Notes: a model not told the origin generated them from the letters alone. Counted from the stretch's first letter, positions 24,043-33,511 are shown. The stretch: DNA of 37,860 nt from Candidatus Saccharimonadota bacterium (GCA_017406745.1 JAFQXY010000018.1:1-37860), one strand, 5' to 3'. Made by a program: numbers and translations.

Positions 24043-25029
24043 TTATTCTTTTTCGCCAGAAAGACGAGCGGTGAAATCAGATAGATAGAACCCGATAATA
24101 CCACCAATCATTGGGAATAAGCAGTAAACGGTAAGAGCTTGTCCTACGCCACCCATGATTTCGCCGAAACCTTCGCCGGCTGTGGGGAAGATTTGGAGCA
24201 TGAGTGCGGCTGCTGGGTTGAACACGAAATTGTTGTTTAGCCCCAAGAAAGCAGCTGATACCACATAACCAATAATGATAGCGAGGGAAAGACCACCTGC
24301 AATGATGGCGCCAAAAGTAAATACACTGCGTTTGTATTTGAGGGCGCGAGCAAAGAAGAATGCAATGATGATAGCACCAAGCAATTCTATTAAAGTGACA
24401 ATCCAGAATTGGCCGTCGGCGATTTCTGCCATGGCGGGAATATCGTAGGCGGTGTCGCCACCTGCTAGGTGGAACGAATTAAAGATGAGCCAGCCGAGCC
24501 ATGCACCGATAATTTCGGCGATGATATACATTACCCCGCGGATAACAGACATACGGCGAGAGGCCATCATGCCAATAGTAACGATTGGGTTGAGGCAGGC
24601 GCTGGAAAATGCGTAAACCGCAACAAAGATGGCGACTACAGCAAATGAGTAGGTGGCCATGCTGTAAAGTCCCATAAGCGATAGTGAGAATAGCAATAAC
24701 GACAAGAGTAATGTGCCGATAACTTCGCCAAGTAGAGCTCCGTAAAATTTATGGTTTTTAAATATGGTAAGAATACTTTCTTTTTCTTCATATTTTTTGG
24801 CAAAGAAGCCTTTAAGGCAAGATTTGCCGGTGTCGCCAGAAGAAGTGACGGTTGTTTTGATTGTAGTTTCTTCCACTGCACTAAAAGTGGTGGTTGTTGT
24901 GGTTGCTTCCACAGTATTGATTGTAGTGCCCTCGGATACTGGTTCTTCTACAGTTTTCGTGGCAGTTTTTGGTTTCGTCGTCTTAGACTTTGCAGACTTA
25001 GCCGATGATTTTGGCTTTTTGGTTGCCAT
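24043..25029 (-). CDS. Divergent aquaporin (MIP) family channel
   Basis: The only confidently called gene on the - strand. 328 aa: an N-terminal Lys/Thr-rich cytosolic tail (about 1-92), then six membrane segments of the MIP fold. The two half-loops are recognisable: CLNPIVTIG (N147-P148-I149, NPI instead of NPA) and FNPAAAL (N271-P272-A273). In aquaporins the second motif is NPAR and the Arg lines the selectivity filter; here Ala follows, so the pore should be wider or less selective. Substrate unknown (water, glycerol or larger solutes). GGAGG lies 8 nt upstream of the ATG. Transcribed divergently from the 78-aa gene. Confidence 0.88.
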   Translation of the reverse strand: MATKKPKSSAKSAKSKTTKPKTATKTVEEPVSEGTTINTVEATTTTTTFSAVEETTIKTTVTSSGDTGKSCLKGFFAKKYEEKESILTIFKNHKFYGALLGEVIGTLLLSLLLFSLSLMGLYSMATYSFAVVAIFVAVYAFSSACLNPIVTIGMMASRRMSVIRGVMYIIAEIIGAWLGWLIFNSFHLAGGDTAYDIPAMAEIADGQFWIVTLIELLGAIIIAFFFARALKYKRSVFTFGAIIAGGLSLAIIIGYVVSAAFLGLNNNFVFNPAAALMLQIFPTAGEGFGEIMGGVGQALTVYCLFPMIGGIIGFYLSDFTARLSGEKE

Positions 25030-25062
25030 TTCTAACCTCCAAAATTTAATGATATTAATGCT

Positions 25063-25090
25063 ATTATATCACACTTTTGTGTGATATAAT
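25063..25090. promoter_or_regulatory. Palindromic back-to-back -10 boxes, divergent promoter
   Basis: ATTATATCACAC (25063-25074) and GTGTGATATAAT (25079-25090) are exact inverted repeats around TTTT. Each arm reads TGA-TATAAT outward, so it is an extended -10 box for the channel gene (- strand) and for the 78-aa gene (+ strand). Only 16 bp separate the boxes, so the two promoters should compete. Confidence 0.7.
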
Positions 25091-25122
25091 AAAAAAGTTA
25101 TAAAATTTATTTAGGAAAAAAT

Positions 25123-25359
25123 ATGGCGGTAATAGTAAATAAAAATCAAGATCAAAATGATGCTTTGACGCAAAGAATAACAGCGGATCTACGTAATAAG
25201 ATGGCAGAAAGTGCTGATGTGTCTGGAGAAAAAGATCCAGACATGGTAGAGGATTCGGAATATGTAAAAAACATGAAACACACTAGTAAGTTTGGGTGGG
25301 TGTGGATAGTGTTGATTGTTTTAGCAATAATTGCGCTAATTATAATAATAGTGCCTTAA
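25123..25359 (+). CDS. Small membrane protein, 78 aa, unknown
   Basis: A hydrophilic, charged N-terminal part (residues 1-55, rich in Asp, Lys, Asn) is followed by a single C-terminal membrane segment (VWIVLIVLAIIALIIIIV) that ends the protein: a tail-anchored layout. A weak TAGGA lies 9 nt before the ATG; transcription probably comes from the palindromic promoter. It precedes the 917-aa gene by 28 bp and shares with it an acidic N-terminus, so a joint role is possible but unproven. Confidence 0.65.
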   Translation: MAVIVNKNQDQNDALTQRITADLRNKMAESADVSGEKDPDMVEDSEYVKNMKHTSKFGWVWIVLIVLAIIALIIIIVP

Positions 25360-25371
25360 ATAGCGTAAGCG

Positions 25372-25380
25372 TGTTATAAT
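25372..25380 (+). promoter_or_regulatory. Extended -10 box of the 917-aa gene
   Basis: TGT then TATAAT at 25375-25380, 7 nt before ATG 25388; no Shine-Dalgarno, leaderless or nearly so. Confidence 0.65.
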
Positions 25381-25387
25381 ATATAGT

Positions 25388-28141
25388 ATGGACGAACAGC
25401 CAGATAGTGATTCTTTGTACGATTCGAATAGCTTGGTGGAACAAGAAAAAGGCGCTACTAAGCTTGGGTTAGGAGTGGGTGGTGTTGGCACAATGGGTGC
25501 CCTAAAGGGCAAAGATAAAGGTGTGGTTGATAATGTAGGTTTAGCCAAAGGTGCCGAAGAGGGGGTTGCTCCTTTAGGAAATAAGGCCAGTGGATTGTTT
25601 ACCGGCAATGGGAAACCTAGCAATGAGATAGCTGGTGCAAATGGTAAAAGTGGTGGCTTGATGGGCAGATTTGGCTTTGGAAGGAGGGGTAGCGGAAAAA
25701 AATCTGCTGGCAAAGGCGGGATGTTAAAGAAAAAGCCAACAGTGGCAATAGTGGTTCTACTTGCGATAGGGGTAATAGGGATTGTAGTTGTGGGAGTGCT
25801 TGGCTCGCCAATGTACATGATTTCGGCAATAGATTATGGGTTGCAGGATTCGTCTGGAATTACGCCTACGGTGGCGGTGTTAGAGGAGCAGGGGGAGTAT
25901 GTAACTGCAGAACAGATGGCGAAAGGTAGAGTAAATAGCGAATATGCAAATAGGTTGGCAATGAATAATATTGAGGTGGGGCAAGTAACGGCATCAGGGG
26001 ATTTTGTAAGGACAAACACGTATATTGCAAATTTAGATGAGCTGGATGAAGTTGCAGTAGTGGAGGGCGATTATCGTAAAGTTGGTGGCGACGGTGAATT
26101 AGTGATTTTGTTTAAAAATGAGATAATTACGGCTGGAGAGTTTGTGGCAGCTGTAGAATCTGATCCGGAGTTACAAGAAAGTTATTCGGAATCAGCAAAT
26201 TTGAGTGGACTATATTATTATAGTAATGAAGTAAATGATGTTTACCAGAATGATTTGGGAATTTCTAGAGGAAACTTTAATAGTTGGCAACAAACTGGTG
26301 ATTATGAGGCGGATCAAGAAAGTTACGATCAGTTAGTGGTTTCGATGTTGGATAATGCATCAAATGTGACTGCAAATGGTGGTGGCAACATAAAGGAATG
26401 TGGAGACGATGAAGAAGATTGTGACGAGTGGGGTACGTATGCCTTATCAACATCTGGCGATGGTGCGAGTATAGTAGATAGTGTGGCAGATATAAAAAGT
26501 ACTGATGCTACTGATAGAGCGGCAGCTTTATTAAATGTGGCAGTTTCATCTAGCGAGCCATATTTGGCAGCGAGTGCTTTTATGGCGGTAGAGGAACCCA
26601 TACAGCGGGCGCGGATAGATGGCGATGGGCCAGTAAATGAGGCGATAAATATGATTTCTCGCCAGACGGAGGTGACTTATTCTGATTGCGAAACAGGCGA
26701 AGACGTAACTGTGACAAGATCAATTCTTGATACTTATAATTTTGGTGCGGCGGTGGCAAATTCAGATTTTTCTTTGTGTGAGGCAAAGAGTTTTTCTCGC
26801 GATAGGGTAATTGATTTCACGGATACAGAGAATCAAGAAGTGACAGGCGATACGGTAGTTGGCGATGCTGGTAAAAGAAAGTCAAATATTTTGGTTAAAC
26901 TATTTAAAAGTGATGAAGAGGTAGATAGAGAAGTTTTGGATAATGCGACAACTAGCGTGTCGGTGGCATTTAGCCAAAAGAACTCAGAGGTATTTAATAG
27001 TATAATTGGTGGAAACCGTGTGCCGGAGGGTGGAGCGTTTATTTCTGGCACCATAAACAAAAAAGTATTATTGGCCTTACCGTCTGATGACACAGCGGTG
27101 GAATCTTACCATGAAAAAACAGAAGAGAGATTGGCGCTTAAAGCCGAGGCGGACCGCGCCACCAAAAACCCATTTGATATTTCTTCTCCATATACTTTTA
27201 TGGGTAGCTTGGTGCGAAATTTGGGAGTTAGCATGGTAAAGATGGGTAGCAGTAATGGTCTGTCGCCGCTTAAAATGACGGCTGGTACGGTGATGGGTGC
27301 AACAAGTGATTCTGTGGATAAGATTCTAGTTGGTGTTTATGCGGATGGTAGTGGACAGGATTATGCTAACACTAATGGTGACTGTCCTACATCAAAATCT
27401 GCATATGGCGTAGTTGCGGATATTTATTGTACAGAGCATAACACAATATACACTGGCTATATAAGTAATACTTTGGAAGATTGGAAAAGAGATTTAGCTG
27501 GAGAAGTGGGTAGTGACGGTGAGATTTTAGACAATACTGGTTTGGCGGAGGCTTTGGCGTATGGAGGAGGGCGTGGTGCTACTGTAGGTGTAGAGAGCGC
27601 GGAAGTTTGCGAGGCATGGAATGATGAAAATAGGAGCCTGCTTGGCAAGCTTAAAGATTCAATATTGGATGCAGTGGGGTTGTTTGAAGTTTGTAATAAT
27701 GTTCCTTCTGAAGTAGCTACGAGTGCTAAATACACTCTGAGTAGTAGTAACCCAGATAATGGGAGTATGCAGAAATATTCTGCATATGTACTGTACGATA
27801 CGGTGTCTTCTTTGTTGAGTGGTCAAGAAAGTCAGACTGCTATATGGAAGAAGAAATACTACGAGGAGCATCCAAGGGATAATTCTAGAGCCGGAGTGAT
27901 AGCTAGAAGGTCTGGTATGACAAAGGCAGAGGCGGAAATAGTACTAGCATATGCTGATTATTTGACGTTTTTGGCTAATTATGATGCTTCGGGGCTGTAT
28001 ATATTTGGGCAAAATATAATAATAGATAATAATAAGTTTGATTTTATTGAAGCTAGCGATGAGAAAATTGCGATGATGGCATTGGTGGTTGGAAGACGTG
28101 ATGTTTTAGGTGTAAAGCGCGAGGCTGTATTTAGTGCCTAG
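25388..28141 (+). CDS. Large single-pass surface protein (917 aa), unknown family
   Basis: The largest protein in the window. Residues 1-118 are cytosolic, Gly/Lys-rich and disordered (GKKSAGKGGMLKKKP near the end). A membrane segment spans about 119-140 (TVAIVVLLAIGVIGIVVVGV), and about 775 residues then lie outside the cell. The outer part is acidic, with Cys pairs in short loops (ECGDDEEDCDEW; YSDCETGEDV), repeated helical stretches, and YAxYLxFLANY-like sequence near the end. I recognise no domain. The architecture (short inner tail, one segment, huge ectodomain) suits a contact or secretion-apparatus protein in an epibiont; this is conjecture. Stop TAG. Confidence 0.75.
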   Translation: MDEQPDSDSLYDSNSLVEQEKGATKLGLGVGGVGTMGALKGKDKGVVDNVGLAKGAEEGVAPLGNKASGLFTGNGKPSNEIAGANGKSGGLMGRFGFGRRGSGKKSAGKGGMLKKKPTVAIVVLLAIGVIGIVVVGVLGSPMYMISAIDYGLQDSSGITPTVAVLEEQGEYVTAEQMAKGRVNSEYANRLAMNNIEVGQVTASGDFVRTNTYIANLDELDEVAVVEGDYRKVGGDGELVILFKNEIITAGEFVAAVESDPELQESYSESANLSGLYYYSNEVNDVYQNDLGISRGNFNSWQQTGDYEADQESYDQLVVSMLDNASNVTANGGGNIKECGDDEEDCDEWGTYALSTSGDGASIVDSVADIKSTDATDRAAALLNVAVSSSEPYLAASAFMAVEEPIQRARIDGDGPVNEAINMISRQTEVTYSDCETGEDVTVTRSILDTYNFGAAVANSDFSLCEAKSFSRDRVIDFTDTENQEVTGDTVVGDAGKRKSNILVKLFKSDEEVDREVLDNATTSVSVAFSQKNSEVFNSIIGGNRVPEGGAFISGTINKKVLLALPSDDTAVESYHEKTEERLALKAEADRATKNPFDISSPYTFMGSLVRNLGVSMVKMGSSNGLSPLKMTAGTVMGATSDSVDKILVGVYADGSGQDYANTNGDCPTSKSAYGVVADIYCTEHNTIYTGYISNTLEDWKRDLAGEVGSDGEILDNTGLAEALAYGGGRGATVGVESAEVCEAWNDENRSLLGKLKDSILDAVGLFEVCNNVPSEVATSAKYTLSSSNPDNGSMQKYSAYVLYDTVSSLLSGQESQTAIWKKKYYEEHPRDNSRAGVIARRSGMTKAEAEIVLAYADYLTFLANYDASGLYIFGQNIIIDNNKFDFIEASDEKIAMMALVVGRRDVLGVKREAVFSA

Positions 28142-28194
28142 ATTAAATAGTCGTCCAGTTTTTACGGTAAGCAAGGCAATTTATTTGGTGGGTG

Positions 28195-28203
28195 TGATAT
28201 AAT
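28195..28203 (+). promoter_or_regulatory. Extended -10 box of pheST
   Basis: TGA then TATAAT at 28198-28203, 9 nt before ATG 28213; leader of only about 0-3 nt, no Shine-Dalgarno. Confidence 0.6.
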
Positions 28204-28212
28204 ATATTATAT

Positions 28213-29172
28213 ATGGTAGAGCTGGATAGGTTAAAATTAGAATTAAAAAATCTAAATACAGAATATGCTAAAATTCGTGAAATAGCGCCGGAAAAGCGGG
28301 CGGAGTTTGGGCGCAAAATAAACGCACAAAAGCAAGATATTTTGGAGCGCATTAAGATGGCAGAACAAGCTATGTTGGATGTAGAGGTGGAGCCTCTAGA
28401 TATTACGGCGCCATGTGCGCCAAATGAAGAATTGCCACAGGTGTATTCGGTGTTTGATGGTTCGCGCCATCCGTTAATGACAGAATTAGATAGGGTAGTA
28501 GAGATTTATCAGTTGATGGGTTTTGATGTGGTAGAATCGCGACAGCTTGATGATGAATATCATATGTTTGATTCTTTGAATTTTGCTAAGGAACATCCAG
28601 CTAGAGATGGATATGATACTTTTCGTACAGAAGAGGACTTGATTCCGCCAGCACATACTTCTACGATGCAACATAGAGTTCTAAAAGCAAATCGTAAAAA
28701 ATTAGAGCAAGGTAAAGAAATTGCAGTGGTGGTACCTGGTAGAGTGTTTCGTAATGAAGATGTGGATGCTACGCATGAACATACTTTTTATCAGTGCGAG
28801 GGTGTGTATGTGTCGCGCGATTGTAATATGGGGCAAATGCTAGGCATTTTAAGAGAATTTTTTGAAAAATATTATGGGCAAAAATTGGAGATACGTACGC
28901 AGCCTGGGTATTTTCCTTTTACGGAGCCATCATTGGAATTTTTGATTGAAAAACCAAAAACTTTGGGTGGTAAAAAAGGTGATTTCTTAGAAATGTTGGG
29001 GTGTGGAATGATTCACCCAAATGTACTAAAAATGGCGGGAATAGACCCTAAGGAATATCATGGTTTTGCTTGGGGTGGCGGGATAGACAGATTGGTGATG
29101 CTAAAATATGGTTTGGATGATGTGCGTTATTTTGAATCTGGGAATCTTAATTTCTTAAAGGAGTTTAAATAA
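28213..29172 (+). CDS. pheS: Phenylalanyl-tRNA synthetase alpha subunit
   Basis: Catalytic subunit of the alpha2-beta2 PheRS (class II). 319 aa. An N-terminal coiled coil (about 1-60; shorter than the usual about 85 residues) precedes the class II core: motif 2 region GRVFRNEDVDATHEHTFYQ, FPFTEPSLE and the motif 3 GFAWGGGIDRLVMLKYGL. Its stop shares one base with the pheT start. Confidence 0.95.
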   Translation: MVELDRLKLELKNLNTEYAKIREIAPEKRAEFGRKINAQKQDILERIKMAEQAMLDVEVEPLDITAPCAPNEELPQVYSVFDGSRHPLMTELDRVVEIYQLMGFDVVESRQLDDEYHMFDSLNFAKEHPARDGYDTFRTEEDLIPPAHTSTMQHRVLKANRKKLEQGKEIAVVVPGRVFRNEDVDATHEHTFYQCEGVYVSRDCNMGQMLGILREFFEKYYGQKLEIRTQPGYFPFTEPSLEFLIEKPKTLGGKKGDFLEMLGCGMIHPNVLKMAGIDPKEYHGFAWGGGIDRLVMLKYGLDDVRYFESGNLNFLKEFK

Positions 29173-31640
29173 TGAAGATTTCATTAAATTGGTTAAAAAA
29201 ATATGTAAAAATTGATGTTTCTGATGAAGATTTGATTAAGCTGATTGGCGCAAGATTGGTGGAAGTAGAAGGGGTAATTGATGAAAACGCAAAATATAAT
29301 AATATATATATAGTGCAAGTGAAATCTTGTGAAAAAATACCTGACACACATTTGACACTTTGCCAAATAGATGTTGGAATCAAAGATGTTGCTGGCGTGG
29401 AAAAGAGTGATTCTGGACTAGTGCAGGTGGTGTGTGGGGCGCCAAACGTAAGAGAGGGAATGTTGGCGGTATGGATAGCCCCCGGTGCGATTGTGCCGGC
29501 ATCGGTACATGAGGATGCGCCTTTTGTGATTGGGAAACGCAAAATGCGTGGGTACGAGTCTAATGGTATGCTGGCTGGGGCAGACGAACTAGATTTTGGT
29601 GATGATTACAGCGGTATTGTAGAAATTGATCCTGCGACGGCTAGTGCAGGTGATTTATTAGCAGATGTATTTGAACTTAAGGATTTGATTTTAGAGATTG
29701 AAAATAAATCATTGACGCATCGGCCAGATTGTTTTGGGCTGATTGGGCTTGCAAGGGAGGTTGCCGGGATATTGGGCGTACGTTTTAATGAACCCGATTT
29801 TTCTTCATCTGAACTTGATTTTTTGAAAACGCCATACGCTGGTCAACTTCCATTGAGTGTTGATATTGCAGATTCTAGCATTTGCTCGCGCTATACTGCA
29901 ATTGTGCTAGAAAAACATGGGGAAATCAAAAAGAAATATTTAACGTGGCAGGACACGATTTTGAGCAAATCTGGTATGCGACCAATAGACCCAATTGTTG
30001 ACGCTACAAATTATTTAATGCTTCTTACTGGCCAGCCCTTGCATGCTTTTGATTATGATAAGTTTGTGGCAGTGAGTGGAGCGAGTAGGCCGAGGATTGT
30101 TGTGCGATTGGCTCGTGAGGGCGAAAAATTAATTTTGCTAGATGGAAAAGATGTTGTATTGCAATGTAATGACATTGTAATTACAAGCAATGATGTGCCA
30201 GTGGCGTTAGCTGGGGCGATGGGTGGAGCATCTACGGAGATTGACGAAAACACGCATAAAATAATTTTGGAATCTGCTACGTTTAGCTTGTATAATTTAC
30301 GTAAAACACAAATGGCACACGGTATATTCTCGGAGGCAATTACGAGATTTACTAAAGGGCAACCAGCTTGTCAGACTATGATGGTGGCGGAGAAATGCGC
30401 AGAGATGTTGTCGGGCGGGTTTAAAATAGTAGGAGGCGTAGATGAATATCCGGAGCCAGAAAAACGTAATGTTGTAAAAGTTACTGTTTTTGAAATAAAT
30501 GTACTTTTAGGGACTAAGTATAGTAAAGATTTAATAATAAAAACACTGGAAAATGTTGGTTTTGAAATTAAGACGATTGAACGCACCAGGCAAAAAGAAC
30601 AAGAAAAGTTATCCGCAAAAAATAATGACGGGATAAATAAAAATGATTCTGAACTAGAAATTGTTGTACCAGCTTGGCGGACGGATATTCATATAAAAGA
30701 GGATGTTATCGAAGAAGTGGGGAGATTACTGGGCTATGAAAATATTGTGCCGACTTTACCATCACATGGTACGGCAGTAAAGAATGAGATGCTGGAATTA
30801 AAAACTAGTACGCGTGATATTTTGAAAAGCTATGGTGCAAATGAACTTTTGACCTATAGTTTTGTGAGTGAAAGATTGCTTACGCTAGCAAAACAGGATG
30901 CGAAAAATTCTTATAGGATTATTAATTCTATTTCACCGGAATTGCAATATGTGCGACAATCTATTGTGCCGAGTTTACTAGAAAAAGCCTATTTAAATCA
31001 AAAATTACCAGTAGATAATTTTGCGCTATTTGAAATGAATAAAGTATACCAAAAAGAGTGGGGCATGGATAAAGAGGGGGTGCCGGTAGAAAGAACAAAT
31101 CTTGGGTTTGTAGTGGCGGAACGCAAAACTAGTGGTACGGCTTTTTATAAAGCAAAAATGTTTGTAGAAAGGTATTTGGCAGAAAATAATATTTTGGCAA
31201 AATTTGTACCGCTAAAAGAAAAAAGTGCATGGGCGGAACCATTTGAACCAAAACGTTCGGCGGAAATTTTGGTAGATGATGAATGCATAGGTGTGGTAGG
31301 TGAGTTTAAAAACTCGGTACGTCATAATTTTAAATTGGCAGAATATTTGGCTGGGTTTGAACTGGATTTGGAAAAAGTGTTGAAATATGCAAGATCACAC
31401 AGAGATATAAAAATATCAAAAGAACACGAATCGCGTGATATCACAATCAAAACACACAGTACTTATGGTGAAGTAGTGGAAGCGGTAGAAAAGATTTTGG
31501 CGGAGGAAAAATTGGTGGCAAAAATTACACCTATAGCAATTTATCAGCCAAAAGATGTAAAGCATATTTCTTTGCATTTGGAGTTTGATACTAAAATCAA
31601 TGAAGAAATAATGCACAAACTAGAAAGTTTTACAAAATAA
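29172..31640 (+). CDS. pheT: Phenylalanyl-tRNA synthetase beta subunit
   Basis: 822 aa, normal for bacteria. Order: N-terminal B1 (MKISLNWLKKYVKIDVSDED), an OB-fold tRNA-binding domain (about 42-160; VVCGAPNVREGMLAVWIAPG), B3/B4 editing domain (about 215-395), B5 (about 420-530, with a Lys/Asn-rich insert near 480), the catalytic-like core, and a C-terminal anticodon-binding FDX-ACB domain (SREHE-like SKEHESRDITIKTH at about 750). AAAGGAG and overlap with the pheS stop indicate coupled translation. Confidence 0.95.
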   Translation: MKISLNWLKKYVKIDVSDEDLIKLIGARLVEVEGVIDENAKYNNIYIVQVKSCEKIPDTHLTLCQIDVGIKDVAGVEKSDSGLVQVVCGAPNVREGMLAVWIAPGAIVPASVHEDAPFVIGKRKMRGYESNGMLAGADELDFGDDYSGIVEIDPATASAGDLLADVFELKDLILEIENKSLTHRPDCFGLIGLAREVAGILGVRFNEPDFSSSELDFLKTPYAGQLPLSVDIADSSICSRYTAIVLEKHGEIKKKYLTWQDTILSKSGMRPIDPIVDATNYLMLLTGQPLHAFDYDKFVAVSGASRPRIVVRLAREGEKLILLDGKDVVLQCNDIVITSNDVPVALAGAMGGASTEIDENTHKIILESATFSLYNLRKTQMAHGIFSEAITRFTKGQPACQTMMVAEKCAEMLSGGFKIVGGVDEYPEPEKRNVVKVTVFEINVLLGTKYSKDLIIKTLENVGFEIKTIERTRQKEQEKLSAKNNDGINKNDSELEIVVPAWRTDIHIKEDVIEEVGRLLGYENIVPTLPSHGTAVKNEMLELKTSTRDILKSYGANELLTYSFVSERLLTLAKQDAKNSYRIINSISPELQYVRQSIVPSLLEKAYLNQKLPVDNFALFEMNKVYQKEWGMDKEGVPVERTNLGFVVAERKTSGTAFYKAKMFVERYLAENNILAKFVPLKEKSAWAEPFEPKRSAEILVDDECIGVVGEFKNSVRHNFKLAEYLAGFELDLEKVLKYARSHRDIKISKEHESRDITIKTHSTYGEVVEAVEKILAEEKLVAKITPIAIYQPKDVKHISLHLEFDTKINEEIMHKLESFTK

Positions 31641-31648
31641 AATGTTTA

Positions 31649-31657
31649 TGCTAGAAT
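31649..31657 (+). promoter_or_regulatory. Extended -10 box, leaderless ftsE mRNA
   Basis: TGC then TAGAAT at 31652-31657, 6 nt before ATG 31664. Confidence 0.65.
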
Positions 31658-31663
31658 TAGAGT

Positions 31664-32437
31664 ATGATTTTGCTCGATTCTGTTACGAAGAAATATCCCG
31701 GCGATGCTAAGCCGGCATTGGAAGAAGTCTCATTGCATATTGAGCCAAATGAGTTTGTGTTTTTGGTGGGTAAATCTGGGGCTGGTAAATCTACTCTGAT
31801 GAAGATGATTACTAAGGAAGAAATTCCAGATTCTGGCAAAATTATTATTGGTGGGATTGATTTGGATTACGTAAAAAAACGGCATATCCCTAGCTATCGC
31901 AGAAGGCTTGGCGTGGTCTTTCAAGATTTTAAATTGTTGCCTCGGCGGACGGTTTATGAAAATGTGGCATTTGCGTTAGAGATTGCTGGTATGAGTGGCA
32001 AAGAGATAAGAAAGACAGTTCCAAAAGTGTTGGAGCTGGTAGATTTGCTGGACCAGCAGAAAAAGTTTCCGGATCAACTATCTGGTGGACAACAACAGAG
32101 GGTATCTATTGCGCGTTCTATTGCAAGACAGCCAAAGATTTTGATAGCAGATGAGCCTACGGCAAATTTGGACAAATTAACCACAGAAGAAATCATTGCA
32201 CTACTTAAGAAAATAAATGATTTTGGTACCACTATTTTGGTAACTACACATAACGAGGGGATTGTTAATAATTTACAAAAGAGAGTGGTAACAATGAAAG
32301 ATGGTAGAATAGTGGATGACCAAAAAGACAACGGTATTTATAAATTGGATGAAAAGCCACAAGCAAAGGTGATGACTGGGCGAGCAATTCAGACGCCTGG
32401 GCACGCGTTAAGACCTAGAAAAAGGGTGATTCAATAA
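31664..32437 (+). CDS. ftsE: Cell-division ABC transporter ATPase FtsE
   Basis: ATPase of the FtsEX complex, which drives peptidoglycan hydrolases at the division site. 257 aa; standard FtsE has about 222-230. Walker A GKSGAGKST (36-44), FtsE-type RRLGVVFQDFKLLPRRTVYE, signature LSGGQQQR, and Walker B ILIADEPTANLD. The extra C-terminal 30 residues are basic (RPRKRVIQ). Followed by ftsX after 16 bp. Confidence 0.95.
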   Translation: MILLDSVTKKYPGDAKPALEEVSLHIEPNEFVFLVGKSGAGKSTLMKMITKEEIPDSGKIIIGGIDLDYVKKRHIPSYRRRLGVVFQDFKLLPRRTVYENVAFALEIAGMSGKEIRKTVPKVLELVDLLDQQKKFPDQLSGGQQQRVSIARSIARQPKILIADEPTANLDKLTTEEIIALLKKINDFGTTILVTTHNEGIVNNLQKRVVTMKDGRIVDDQKDNGIYKLDEKPQAKVMTGRAIQTPGHALRPRKRVIQ

Positions 32438-32453
32438 AATAAAAAGGATAGAA

Positions 32454-33494
32454 ATGAAAAAAGATGATTCACTAGACATAAACGATAAAAGCCTAAAAAA
32501 AGCCGCAAAGCGTGGTCTTAAGACTATGCGCAAAACAAAAGCGCATCATCCGGTAAGAAATAAAAGCAGGATAATAAAATATGGTACTAGTGGTTTTGCA
32601 AGAAATATTTGGTTGTCTACGGCGGCTACTATAGTAATGATGATTACGTTAATTATTTCTTTTGTGACAGTGGTGGCTAGCGTTATTTTGACTAATACCG
32701 CCGATATGATGCGGGATAAAATTGACATTACGATTTATTTCAAGCCAAATACTGGCGAAAAAGAATTGCAAGAGTTAACAGATATTATATCAGAAGATAG
32801 CAACATTAAGTCTGTGGTAGTGTCTACTTCTGAGGAGGAGTACAATAAGTTTTTAGAAGAAAATGCAGAAAGTGATGATATTATAAATGTACTCGATGAA
32901 GAAATGCGTACGCTTATGGTATCTAAAATGCAAGCTACGATGAGAATAAAAGTTTACAATATAGATAATTTGGATAGTGTTAAAAGTATAGTAGATACTG
33001 ATGAGATGTTTGTGGCGTATGTGGATGAAAGTATGCCACCAACATATGATGTAAACCAAATTGAAATTGCTACGATTACTTCGTGGGCGCGGATTGCGCG
33101 GACAGGCGGGCTAATATTGGCTGGGGTGTTTTTGGTAATTTCGGTATTAATTATATTTAGTACAATAAGGATGGCGATTTTTTCGCGTAGGGAAGAAATC
33201 TATATGATGAAATTGGTGGGTGCAGACAAACATTTTATCCGTGGGCCGTTTTTGGTGGAAGCGGAGATTTGTGGAGTAATAGCTGGTGTGTTGGCTAGTA
33301 CGGTAAGTTATTTTGGTTTTATGTGGTTGGCGCCCAAATTAACTGGGTATGGTGTAGATATAAATGTGATTGTGGATATTTTGGAATCTAATAAATTGAT
33401 TTTAGTATACTTGGTGTTTGTAGGCGTAGGTATGATAATTGGTAGAGTGTCTGCATGGTTAGCGATTTCAAAATACTTGCACAAGAGTACTTAG
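32454..33494 (+). CDS. ftsX: Cell-division protein FtsX
   Basis: Membrane partner of FtsE. 346 aa. A basic cytosolic N-terminus of about 50 residues precedes membrane segment 1 (about 63-85), a large extracellular domain (about 90-215) as in hydrolase-activating FtsX proteins, and three C-terminal membrane segments (about 222-245, 272-295, 315-338) with the FtsX REEIYMMKLVGA motif. AAAAAGGA precedes the ATG. Its stop lies just before the promoter of the hydrolase gene, the likely partner. Confidence 0.94.
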   Translation: MKKDDSLDINDKSLKKAAKRGLKTMRKTKAHHPVRNKSRIIKYGTSGFARNIWLSTAATIVMMITLIISFVTVVASVILTNTADMMRDKIDITIYFKPNTGEKELQELTDIISEDSNIKSVVVSTSEEEYNKFLEENAESDDIINVLDEEMRTLMVSKMQATMRIKVYNIDNLDSVKSIVDTDEMFVAYVDESMPPTYDVNQIEIATITSWARIARTGGLILAGVFLVISVLIIFSTIRMAIFSRREEIYMMKLVGADKHFIRGPFLVEAEICGVIAGVLASTVSYFGFMWLAPKLTGYGVDINVIVDILESNKLILVYLVFVGVGMIIGRVSAWLAISKYLHKST

Positions 33495-33496
33495 TA

Positions 33497-33505
33497 TGCT
33501 ATAAT
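33497..33505 (+). promoter_or_regulatory. Extended -10 box, leaderless hydrolase mRNA
   Basis: TGC then TATAAT at 33500-33505, 6 nt before ATG 33512 and directly after the ftsX stop. Confidence 0.7.
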
Positions 33506-33511
33506 GAGCTT

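Noticed and set aside
25336-25818. 160-aa antisense frame opposite the 917-aa gene
   Set aside because: It is Pro/Leu-rich because it mirrors the Gly/Lys-rich N-terminus of the sense gene, and it has no ribosome site or promoter of its own.
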